Source: a virus
DNA length: 20,453 nucleotides
Direction: 5' to 3' (one strand)
Virus record (IMG/VR): IMGVR_UViG_3300027754_003706
Coordinates: 1 to 20,453 of that record
Part shown: piece by piece, positions 14,349 through 20,453 of the stretch
Position numbering within the stretch: position 1 is the stretch's first letter
Layout: each line of letters begins with the position of its first letter
The notes under the pieces: model-generated
Seen by the model: only the letters and a program-made list of their open reading frames with translations
What the model was told of the DNA's origin: nothing
Database searches by the model: none
Program-made: the position numbers and the translations under genes

Positions 14349-15731
14349 TTATTTTATTTTAAAAACTTCAAATCTTTCTCTTGGTTTCCAATTTTCAAAT
14401 GTTGATTCAATTCCATCAACTAATGTTTGGCACATATTTGTATGTGTTAATCCCATCTCTCCAATAAATGTTTCTCTACCTATCAATGCGTTTGCTTTAC
14501 GAATATCTTTTGGTGTGTTGTACACTTTCTCAATTGCTTCCGCAACATCCTCTATATCAACTCTATCATCCCAAATATAAGGTGTAGGTACTGAACCCGC
14601 TAATGCTAATGCTCTACTCCAAACCGGCGTAACCCAAGGACCAGGTTTAGCTTTACCTTCCCACTTTCTCCACTCATGTAAAGAACCAATTTTAATATAA
14701 TCTTCATGTGTTAATAACTTATCATCAACCTCAAATCCACATTGGTCTTGCAATCCACCAGTTACGTTTACAATGATTGGAGTTCCAGCCATTACTGATT
14801 CTGCAGTTGCTAATCCAAATCCTTCGTTGTTAGCAATGTTGATTGTTACATCTGCTATATTATAGATAAGATTTAATTCTTCTTGTGGTCTTCTCTTTTC
14901 TGAAAATATAATATTACATTCAGGTGCCATTACATCTATTACTGCAGGTAAATCAGTTCCATTCTCATCAACAGGTTGTGTATGCATTACTAAACAAACT
15001 TTCTCTGCTTTCTCTTTACCAATCTTATCACAAAACTTTTTAAATGCTACAATAACGTCTGCAGGTTGTTTTCTTCTGATATTACGATTACTCCAATATA
15101 GAACAAAATCGTATTCTTTACCACCTAAAATTTCTTTACGGAATTCGGCAGATACGTCTGTTGGCTTATACACATTTGTATTAATACCATGTGGTACATA
15201 ACTTACTTGCCAATCTTTTTTAGGTTTCCAAGTTGGTTTTGTATCCAATGCTGATAGTCTTTTAATTATACCATATGTTTGCCTAGAGATACAACCAATC
15301 CAATCACAACTCTCATAGTAGTTACGATTATATAATGGGTCTGGTAAATCATCCCAAATTGCGTAGAATAATAAAGGAACATTTTGTCTAATTTCATGTT
15401 CTATATCATACAACCATGTCCAATAACGAGGGTCAGTAAAGTGTAAGATAGCATCAGGCTTTTCAGTATTTATTAATTGTCTAATCAAATCCGCGTTACC
15501 ATAACCATTCCAAGGTAAAATCTTTACATTAGCATCAGCGACACCATATGATTTTTGAATATCTTCACTAACATCTAAAACCTTCCCAGCTTCAGGATGA
15601 TTTATAGCTGCTCCCACCTGAAACCAATCGTATTTGTGTACTGTACCAAGTACTAATTCTTTTGACACAGTAGCGATACCACTTGCCATTCTTAAATCAT
15701 CCGAAAGTAAAAGGATTTTCTTTTTTGCCAT
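14349..15731 (-). CDS. GT4-type (GT-B) glycosyltransferase
   Basis: 460 residues. 'KKILLLSDDLRMASGIATVSKEL' (4-26, summarised) is the N-terminal strand and glycine loop. 'YVPHGINTNVYKP' (178-190) is the conserved GT4 linker motif. The donor site has 'LYWSNRNIRRKQPADVIVAF' (211-230) and the E-x7-E signature E303-G-F-G-L-A-T-A-E311, then 'GTPIIVNVTGGLQDQ'. No signal peptide or membrane helix is visible, so it probably acts in the host cytoplasm. It is only distantly similar to its neighbour, so the pair is not a recent duplication. It lies 15 bases after the ribbon-helix-helix-like gene on the right and eight bases before the second GT4. Donor and acceptor are unknown. Confidence 0.9.
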   Translation of the reverse strand: MAKKKILLLSDDLRMASGIATVSKELVLGTVHKYDWFQVGAAINHPEAGKVLDVSEDIQKSYGVADANVKILPWNGYGNADLIRQLINTEKPDAILHFTDPRYWTWLYDIEHEIRQNVPLLFYAIWDDLPDPLYNRNYYESCDWIGCISRQTYGIIKRLSALDTKPTWKPKKDWQVSYVPHGINTNVYKPTDVSAEFRKEILGGKEYDFVLYWSNRNIRRKQPADVIVAFKKFCDKIGKEKAEKVCLVMHTQPVDENGTDLPAVIDVMAPECNIIFSEKRRPQEELNLIYNIADVTINIANNEGFGLATAESVMAGTPIIVNVTGGLQDQCGFEVDDKLLTHEDYIKIGSLHEWRKWEGKAKPGPWVTPVWSRALALAGSVPTPYIWDDRVDIEDVAEAIEKVYNTPKDIRKANALIGRETFIGEMGLTHTNMCQTLVDGIESTFENWKPRERFEVFKIK

Positions 15732-15746
15732 AACTTATTTTGTTTC

Positions 15747-15947
15747 TTAAAATTGTGAACCTGAAATTTGTAGTTTTAAGTATTCATTCATTTCTTCTCT
15801 AAATTCGATATCAGTTACATATCTCTCCACAGTTCTATTAACTAGCTTTTGAAGTGTAACATCGGATGTAAAAGAAACTTTTTTAAAACTTGAATATACA
15901 TCTTTTAGTATTTTCACTGTTGTTAGTTTTGTGCTTTCTTCGTTCAT
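15747..15947 (-). CDS. Small ribbon-helix-helix-like protein, possible transcription regulator
   Basis: 66 residues from the ATG at 15947. The order is a polar N-terminus, a strand 'TKLTTVKILKD', helix 'VYSSFKKVSFTSD', helix 'TLQKLVNRTVERYVTD', and a short charged tail. This strand-helix-helix layout, with a '(V)NRTVERYV' second helix, is what MetJ/Arc-type DNA-binding proteins show. The frame stays open to an ATG at 15992, but that adds a Phe/Tyr-rich AT-coded stretch ('FFLFHYTYIYKY') that looks like untranslated leader, so the shorter start is preferred. It lies just after the nuclease gene and before the glycosyltransferases, where a regulator of early or late transcription would make sense. 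The fold call is by pattern only. Confidence 0.55.
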   Translation of the reverse strand: MNEESTKLTTVKILKDVYSSFKKVSFTSDVTLQKLVNRTVERYVTDIEFREEMNEYLKLQISGSQF

Positions 15948-15954
15948 TGTTATA

Positions 15955-15962
15955 TATTTATA
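15955..15962 (-). promoter_or_regulatory. Possible T4-late-type TATAAATA box
   Basis: Minus-strand TATAAATA is identical to the core of the T4 late promoter. It lies in the 51-bp gap between the nuclease and the ribbon-helix-helix-like gene, seven bases before the ATG at 15947. The start site it would direct falls almost at the ATG, giving a leaderless message, and the surrounding DNA is so AT-rich that a chance match is likely. Confidence 0.2.
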
Positions 15963-15998
15963 TATATAAGTATAATGAAATAAAAAAAACATAAAATT

Positions 15999-16871
15999 TT
16001 ATTTTGTAGCCTTTTTATCACATATTCCTCTATTCCCAAACTCACAATACTTGCAATTCTTTTTAGCTGCACCTGGCACTTTTGGATACTCCATATCTCT
16101 ATGCTTTCCCTCATCATCAAATACTGCATTGATGAATCCCATAAACTCATCATATACTTTTGTAACTGATGGCGAACCATGAGCTGGAATGTGTTTTGAT
16201 ACATGTGGTACTGGAAATGCGGAGTCTTCCGGCAGCTTCCTACGAAGTATCTGATACTCCACTTTAATTTTGTTTAAAGGAATATTGAATAGTTCTGAAT
16301 AATACTTTTTGTATAGGAGAATTTGAGAGTTCTTCATTTTATCAGCTTTTTGATACTGATTCCATCCCATAGTAGATGTCTTAAGGTCAATGATAATAAT
16401 TTCATTAGATGCTAAATCTCTAATAGCAATATCTATGAATCCAATAAAATGTACGCCCTCTTTAATAGTGGCATTTAATGGAATCTCAATACCAACTAAT
16501 TCAAATCCACTCTTTGAGTAAAATTTGTGCATATGCTTATCTAACCAAGCTAATATACGTCTACCATCACCATAAAATTCTTCTAATTGAATTTGAGTAC
16601 AAGGAGTTCCTTCGCTCATTTTATCAGCTTCACTTTTGTAAGCTTCTCTCATTTTTTCTAATAAGAGTTTATCTTTATTAATTTCATCTGCTTGCTTTTT
16701 AGAAACACCATACATTACCGAAAGATAATGTTGGATAGTTTCGTGCATAGCAGTTCCAAAGATTGTATGAACATTAGATGAACTTTCACCTAATTTATCT
16801 ATGTAGTTTAACTTATATTGATGCGGGCAGCTACTCCACATTGAGTACTGCGAAAATGATACTTTTGCCAT
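15999..16871 (-). CDS. PD-(D/E)XK nuclease, RecB/Cas4-like, with Fe-S cysteines
   Basis: 290 residues. The active-site series is complete: H43 in 'GTAMHETIQ', D147 in 'FIGFIDIAI', D162-L-K164 in 'IIIIDLKTS' and Q183-x3-Y187 in 'QILLYKKYY'. Four cysteines, C15 ('SSCPHQYKLNYI') and C273, C276, C284 near the end ('NCKYCEFGNRGIC'), match the split Fe-S cluster layout of Cas4/AddB-type nucleases. It is about 290 residues against 200 for Cas4, with extra sequence between H43 and D147. No Cas genes or CRISPR array are present. It is probably a phage recombination or replication exonuclease acting on DNA ends. It has its own promoter-like site and follows the clamp-loader genes. Confidence 0.85.
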   Translation of the reverse strand: MAKVSFSQYSMWSSCPHQYKLNYIDKLGESSSNVHTIFGTAMHETIQHYLSVMYGVSKKQADEINKDKLLLEKMREAYKSEADKMSEGTPCTQIQLEEFYGDGRRILAWLDKHMHKFYSKSGFELVGIEIPLNATIKEGVHFIGFIDIAIRDLASNEIIIIDLKTSTMGWNQYQKADKMKNSQILLYKKYYSELFNIPLNKIKVEYQILRRKLPEDSAFPVPHVSKHIPAHGSPSVTKVYDEFMGFINAVFDDEGKHRDMEYPKVPGAAKKNCKYCEFGNRGICDKKATK

Positions 16872-16885
16872 TATGTTTATTTATG

Positions 16886-16917
16886 TAAAGATACGAAAAT
16901 TATCCCAATAAACCAAA
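16886..16917 (-). promoter_or_regulatory. Bacteroidetes-like promoter of the nuclease gene
   Basis: On the minus strand TTTG (16917-16914) is followed by 20 bases and TATCTTTA (16893-16886), one base off TAnnTTTG at the last position. Predicted start is near 16879, giving a leader of about eight bases before the ATG at 16871. The spacing and the TTTGGT context equal those of the site at 10252-10222, which supports both. It begins directly at the stop of the gp62-like gene. Confidence 0.5.
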
Positions 16918-17367
16918 TTAAACTTTGAGTTTTAATTTAGTAATTTGCTTTGGGTCAGTACCATAATTTTCTGCGATTTCCTTTATGTGCATTTTACCGC
17001 TTGTAGTTTCATAAAGGATTTTAAGATATTCTTCTGATTCGGTTTCTGATACCTCATAGAATTGTGCAACTAATTTTACAATCCAATCTTCATACTTTTC
17101 AGATGAAGCAGGTTTCATATACTTTAAGAATGCTCTTGTCTTTGGAATCAATCCTATCAAACATAAGTACATCGCTTTAGGCGGTGCCTCCTGAATGTAA
17201 GGTTGTATATCTGCAATTAGTTCTATCCACTCAGGTTTCATAGAAAGAAAACGGAGTATCATATAGTTACTCCATGTCTTTTTATCACTCTCATCAAGTG
17301 TGTCCCAATACTTTGGGTCCTTCTTATCACAAATTGCGTTTAGATGGTCAAATAATGTTTTAGCCAT
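16918..17367 (-). CDS. Clamp-loader small subunit, T4 gp62-like
   Basis: 149 residues. The N-terminus 'TLFDHLNAICDKKDPKYWDTLDESDKKTWSNYMILRFLSM' (4-43, summarised) has the pattern of T4-type gp62, a helical N-terminal domain with an 'N..I..RFLS' segment. 'PKAMYLCLIGLIPK' and 'FLKYMK' follow, and an all-helical C-terminus ends in 'DPKQITKLKLKV'. gp62 clamps the gp44 ATPase ring and helps open the sliding clamp for loading at primer ends. The gene lies one gene downstream of gp44, as in T4-like phages, although a small zinc-ribbon-like gene is inserted between. Sequence similarity is low, as usual for gp62, so context carries much of the call. Confidence 0.7.
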   Translation of the reverse strand: MAKTLFDHLNAICDKKDPKYWDTLDESDKKTWSNYMILRFLSMKPEWIELIADIQPYIQEAPPKAMYLCLIGLIPKTRAFLKYMKPASSEKYEDWIVKLVAQFYEVSETESEEYLKILYETTSGKMHIKEIAENYGTDPKQITKLKLKV

Positions 17368-17368
17368 A

Positions 17369-17635
17369 TTATGCTTCTTCTTCTACTTTTAAACCCGGAG
17401 GTAATAATTCATTTAATACTTCACCGCAATCTCCACAAAGGAATAACTCTACCGGTAATACTTCATCTTTTGGTTTTCCAGTTAATAACTTTGAAATCTT
17501 ACGAAATCCAAACCCTTGTACGAAAATCTCGCCACCGCATTTTTTACATGCAATTGCTTCGGTTTTTTCTAAAGGTATTGGTTTTTCTTCTTGTCCTCCT
17601 ATTGGTTGTCCACCTGCTCCTAAAATGTTTGCCAT
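17369..17635 (-). CDS. Small four-cysteine zinc-ribbon-like protein between clamp-loader genes
   Basis: 88 residues. Two knuckles, C30-KK-C33-GG and C67-GD-C70-G, lie 33 residues apart and form a probable zinc ribbon. The first 24 residues are glycine- and proline-rich and probably disordered. The tail is acidic ('KVEEEA'). The start shares one base with the gp44-like stop (TAATG), and the end is one base from the gp62-like start, so it is co-translated with both. I do not recognise the family. It could be a replication accessory factor or a small nucleic-acid-binding protein. Confidence 0.7.
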   Translation of the reverse strand: MANILGAGGQPIGGQEEKPIPLEKTEAIACKKCGGEIFVQGFGFRKISKLLTGKPKDEVLPVELFLCGDCGEVLNELLPPGLKVEEEA

Positions 17636-18576
17636 TATATAATATTTAAAATTTGAATTAATGTAGCTGCTGCGATAATTTCTTTATCAATTGCTACTGC
17701 TGATTTACTTACACCATCTCCTAATAAAAGAATGATGTTCGCTGTGTTCTCTCCACCATACTCATCTACCTTATCATATAGCATTGTATATAAATCGGTA
17801 AAGTCCGTAACTTTAGAATCAATAAGAGCCTGTCTTACTTTCATATACTTATTTCTCTTATCATCTTTTGAAGATAGGATATCAATAATTTTATTTCGGT
17901 AATCATTCTCTAATAGATTTTGTACATCTACTTTCAACTTACCTTTAATTGAATTCAATTGGCAAGTATTAATCACCTTACGAATATCAGGATAAGCTGC
18001 GTCAATAATTGGAACTAAATCCTTAACTTCAAATTCAATATCCTCATTCTTTAAGATTTTACTAATTTGCATAGCAACATCTTTTTTAGTTGGGGGTACA
18101 ATTTGAAATGATTGACATCTACTTTGAATCGGGTCAATTACTTTCTCAACATAGTTACAAGTTAATATGAAACGGCAATGTGCTGAAAATGTTTCCATTA
18201 AGTTTCTTAAGATAGCTTGTGCGTTGTGAGTCATATAATCAAACTCATCTAATATGATAATCTTAAATGGCTTGAATCCCATAGAAGATGCAAAGTTAGT
18301 TACTTTATTTCTAACGGTATCAACATTGTTTTCCGAAGATGCGTTGATAATCATATAATCACATTCAATTGATTTTACAATTAACTTTGCTAATGTAGTT
18401 TTACCAGTTCCCGCTTTTCCGTACAAAAGTAAATGTGGAATTTCGCCTGTTTCTAAGTAACCTTCTACTTTTGATTTTAGATGTTCGTTACCTACATAAT
18501 CAACAAGCTTCGTTGGGCGATACTTCTCTACCCATAAATTATTATTTACCTTTTCTTCCGTTTGTTCTATAAACAT
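17635..18576 (-). CDS. Clamp-loader ATPase subunit, T4 gp44-like
   Basis: 313 residues of the AAA+ RFC-small-subunit family. 'LWVEKYRPTKLVDYVGN' (14-30) is the RFC N-terminal box. Walker A is GKAGTGKT (53-60), Walker B 'IIILDEFD' (106-113), sensor 1 'LTCNY' with N141, and the SRC arginine-finger motif is at 152-154. The rest is the helical lid and collar domain ('PDIRKVINTCQLNS' is the sensor 2 region). It loads the sliding clamp of the phage polymerase using ATP, with the gp62-like protein encoded two genes on. Length and order fit T4 gp44 (319 residues). The sliding clamp and polymerase genes are not in the window. Confidence 0.95.
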   Translation of the reverse strand: MFIEQTEEKVNNNLWVEKYRPTKLVDYVGNEHLKSKVEGYLETGEIPHLLLYGKAGTGKTTLAKLIVKSIECDYMIINASSENNVDTVRNKVTNFASSMGFKPFKIIILDEFDYMTHNAQAILRNLMETFSAHCRFILTCNYVEKVIDPIQSRCQSFQIVPPTKKDVAMQISKILKNEDIEFEVKDLVPIIDAAYPDIRKVINTCQLNSIKGKLKVDVQNLLENDYRNKIIDILSSKDDKRNKYMKVRQALIDSKVTDFTDLYTMLYDKVDEYGGENTANIILLLGDGVSKSAVAIDKEIIAAATLIQILNII

Positions 18577-18586
18577 ATTTTATTTT

Positions 18587-19012
18587 TTATTTTCCAGTTG
18601 AACCAAATCCACCATCACCTCTTTCAGTATCCGATAACTCAGCTACTTCATCAAACTCAATCGGAGGATATGGTATAATCATAATTTGTGCAATTCTATC
18701 ACCTACTTTATATGCAAGTGAATCTAATCCATTTTCTTTTTTGAATGTAGCTTGTAGTTCACCTCTATACCCACTATCAATTACACCAACTGAATTTGAT
18801 AATACTAATTCATATTTTCTAATTGATGAACGAGGAAATACTAATCCTACAAATCCGTTAGGAATTTCTATTGCTAAATCAGTACCATAACTTACATCAA
18901 ATGTAGTATTGGATATAATTCTAGTTGCTACTAAATCCATTCCAGCATCCCCACCTTTTGCATATGATGGAATTACTGCATTTTGATTAAGCTTCTTTAT
19001 TTGTACTTTCAT
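18587..19012 (-). CDS. dut: dUTPase (dUTP diphosphatase, trimeric type)
   Basis: 141 residues, the full length of the homotrimeric family. All five motifs are present: GDAGMDL (21-27), PRSSI (60-64), GVIDSGYRGE (76-85) with the catalytic D79, GDRIAQIM (104-111), and RGDGGFGSTG (131-140), the C-terminal lid with its phenylalanine. It hydrolyses dUTP to dUMP and pyrophosphate, which lowers uracil incorporation and supplies thymidylate synthesis. The first 26 bases overlap the preceding small-protein gene, and it ends 10 bases before the clamp loader start. Nothing suggests truncation or loss of activity. Confidence 0.97.
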   Translation of the reverse strand: MKVQIKKLNQNAVIPSYAKGGDAGMDLVATRIISNTTFDVSYGTDLAIEIPNGFVGLVFPRSSIRKYELVLSNSVGVIDSGYRGELQATFKKENGLDSLAYKVGDRIAQIMIIPYPPIEFDEVAELSDTERGDGGFGSTGK

Positions 19013-19343
19013 TTTCTATATTTGTTTTTACTAATTCAGATTGTTGTGTTTGAAATTCTCTTAATTTTTTACCAGCATCAGTTAATTCTCTAGCAAATAA
19101 TTTAAGCTTCTTACCACTATCTCTATTTGTAAAAGATATGTATGCATCTTTAGTATTTGATATTGTAAATGTTACTGTTGGTTCTTCATTTGTCATATCT
19201 TCGCTTGTCCATGCAAAAATTTGTGGTTCATCTTCATCAAATTGAAATACCCACTCGCATTGCTCTAATTTTTCAGATGGTGCCATTTTTACTTCACCAA
19301 TTGGTTCTAATTTTTCTTCTTTTGTTTTTTTAGCCTTTGCCAT
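18987..19343 (-). CDS. Small hypothetical phage protein
   Basis: 118 residues, not recognised. It has a Lys-rich N-terminus ('MAKAKKTKEEKLEP'), a central region with alternating hydrophobic residues that suggests a beta-sandwich ('WVFQFDEDEPQIFAW', 'PTVTFTISNTKDAYISFTNRD'), then a charged helix 'LKLFARELTDAGKKLREFQTQQSELVKT' and a polar tail. There are no metal-binding cysteine pairs and no membrane segment. It overlaps the dut start by 26 bases and begins 16 bases after the DUF4338-like gene, so it belongs to the same transcript. A replication accessory role is possible by location only. Confidence 0.65.
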   Translation of the reverse strand: MAKAKKTKEEKLEPIGEVKMAPSEKLEQCEWVFQFDEDEPQIFAWTSEDMTNEEPTVTFTISNTKDAYISFTNRDSGKKLKLFARELTDAGKKLREFQTQQSELVKTNIENESTNKEA

Positions 19344-19359
19344 AATTTTTGTTTTATTT

Positions 19360-20453
19360 TTATCTCCCTACTTCTGATAGGTATTTTGCTTTCATTTCTT
19401 CCCAACTAATTCCAATAGCATCTATGTAGAATAAGTGCTCTGGTTTAATTCTTCCTTCATCATGTAGTTTTGTATATCTACTGATTGCATGTTTCTTCCA
19501 CCATTTGTTAATGTATTCAGTACCTTGTTTAAACTTATCTTTAAGTATTAATTTATCTTCGGTAATTTCATTTCTTAAAAACTCACTTCCATTCTCATAC
19601 ATCATAGCCATATAAACACCTCTTTTAAATCCGTGATGATATTGAGTTGCCTTAATACCACACTCTTTAAAAATTTGTCCTAATATCTTTTGTTTAATAC
19701 CACTAACAGGTCCGTTAGCTTCATATCCCATATTAGCACCATTACGAGCTCTCTCATCCGATATATTATCTTTATACCATTGTGCTCTATTTTCCTTAAT
19801 CCATTGATGCCAAGGGTCATAGAATTTATCATCCGGTTTTAAACTAATCTTACCAGCTGATTCACCTAATGTTTTAAATAAAGGAATACCATTATATTGT
19901 GAATGAATACCATACAAAGATGTTGTACCAACTGCAATCAAAACATTCTTATACTTCTCTTTCCAATATGCCCTAACCTCCGGCGTAGTTGTCATCATAG
20001 CGATTAACTTACCACCTAAAAAGTTATAACCTAATGGTTGAGTACATACAATAGTAGAAGCAATGGTAGTGTTATTTAACTTACCATCAACAAATTTATT
20101 ATCCTTAGTCCAACCAATAAAGTTATCTCTAACTCCCATAGCGGTTACATCGGATGCTAATGAAATTTGTCCTAATAGTTTTCCACTTACTCTATCCTTT
20201 ACATTAATCTTTACATTACGGCCAGGGTTTGCTGTAAAATCCATTGTATGAATCATACGTCTTACCGCTGCCCACTTAGTAGATTCCTTCGGGTCATCAA
20301 TAATCTCAACGTAAGGTTCTAACGATTCAATTTCTTTTATCGTTAGCTCCTTATTGTTGATATCAGTTGGTTTCCATTGTAAATCATAATAAGATGCGAT
20401 TTGGGATTTTGCTTGAATCATTGTAGGTTCTTGCAATTCAACCCACTTCTTAT
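19360..20453 (-). CDS. DUF4338/DruA-like protein, 5' end outside the window
   Basis: At least 363 residues are inside the window, and the frame stays open to the edge. A TTG at 20436 is not a convincing start, because the codons before it read KKWVE in frame. Numbering from that TTG, 'GKLLGQISLASD' (85-96), 'RDNFIGWT' (103-110), 'QPLGYNFLGGKLIAMM' (133-148) and 'AVGTTSLYGIHSQYNGIPLFKTLGESAG' (168-195, summarised) resemble the conserved blocks of DUF4338. That family includes DruA of the Druantia anti-phage system, whose biochemical activity is not known to me. A helical, basic C-terminus follows ('KKHAISRYTKLHDEGRIKP'). No DruB-E partners are present. It lies upstream of replication genes, so a role in phage DNA metabolism is as likely as defence or counter-defence. 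Confidence 0.5.
   Translation of the reverse strand, partial: KKWVELQEPTMIQAKSQIASYYDLQWKPTDINNKELTIKEIESLEPYVEIIDDPKESTKWAAVRRMIHTMDFTANPGRNVKINVKDRVSGKLLGQISLASDVTAMGVRDNFIGWTKDNKFVDGKLNNTTIASTIVCTQPLGYNFLGGKLIAMMTTTPEVRAYWKEKYKNVLIAVGTTSLYGIHSQYNGIPLFKTLGESAGKISLKPDDKFYDPWHQWIKENRAQWYKDNISDERARNGANMGYEANGPVSGIKQKILGQIFKECGIKATQYHHGFKRGVYMAMMYENGSEFLRNEITEDKLILKDKFKQGTEYINKWWKKHAISRYTKLHDEGRIKPEHLFYIDAIGISWEEMKAKYLSEVGR

Noticed and set aside
15948-15992. Longer start (15992) for the ribbon-helix-helix-like gene.
   Set aside because: The added residues are low-complexity translation of AT-rich leader DNA with no match to the fold.
15981-16002. AT-only palindrome (ATAAAATTTTAT) and T run after the nuclease gene as a terminator.
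   Set aside because: The palindrome has no loop and no G-C pairs, so a stable hairpin is unlikely.
1-20453. tRNA genes, insertion sequences, integrase or attachment sites.
   Set aside because: I saw no cloverleaf candidates, transposase or integrase motifs, or terminal inverted repeats in the window.

Overview
The window looks like part of a large tailed-phage genome with T4-type replication genes. Every supported gene lies on the minus strand, genes overlap or sit a few bases apart, and no stretch over about 155 bp is without a gene. The clearest phage markers are a T4 gp44-type clamp-loader ATPase, a probable gp62-type partner, a dUTPase, a RecB/Cas4-like nuclease and a 688-residue collagen-like (Gly-Thr-Ser) fibre-type protein. 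DNA is AT-rich. The starts I examined have A/T-rich leaders without a Shine-Dalgarno motif. Two gaps carry promoter-like sites of the Bacteroidetes form (TTG, 20 bases, TAnnTTTG-like). I therefore infer a Bacteroidetes (Flavobacteria-like) host; this is inference, not proof.

Layout in the direction of transcription (right to left). (1) 20453-16918, replication and nucleotide block: a 5'-truncated DUF4338/DruA-like protein, a small acidic protein, dUTPase, gp44-like clamp loader, a four-cysteine zinc-ribbon-like protein, and gp62-like clamp loader. (2) 16871-15747: an Fe-S PD-(D/E)XK nuclease behind its own promoter-like site, then a small ribbon-helix-helix-like protein. (3) 15731-10357: two GT4-type glycosyltransferases, an unknown protein and the collagen-like protein, closed by a rho-independent terminator at 10309-10344. 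(4) 10252-1: a new promoter-like site followed by a sugar-modification and glycosyl-transfer cassette of 14 genes. It holds a GT2, a GT-B, a second GT2, UDP-GlcNAc 2-epimerase (WecB), a GT-D-like protein, a GNAT acetyltransferase, a small unknown protein, a minimal DegT aminotransferase, a CgeB-like GT, an NAD-dependent epimerase, a methyltransferase, a second epimerase, a two-subunit minimal thiamine-diphosphate E1-type enzyme, and the first codons of what is probably another DegT aminotransferase.

How it may work together: the cassette has the parts to make an unusual sugar nucleotide (2-epimerisation, redox/epimerisation, amination, N-acetylation, methylation, and a possible C-C-bond step by the E1-like pair) and to transfer sugars with several glycosyltransferases. 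The Ser/Thr-rich fibre lies between two groups of glycosyltransferases, so it is a natural candidate acceptor. Alternatives are phage DNA or host surface glycans. The combination of minimal E1 alpha/beta pair, aminotransferase and fibre-adjacent glycosyltransferases is the most interesting system here.
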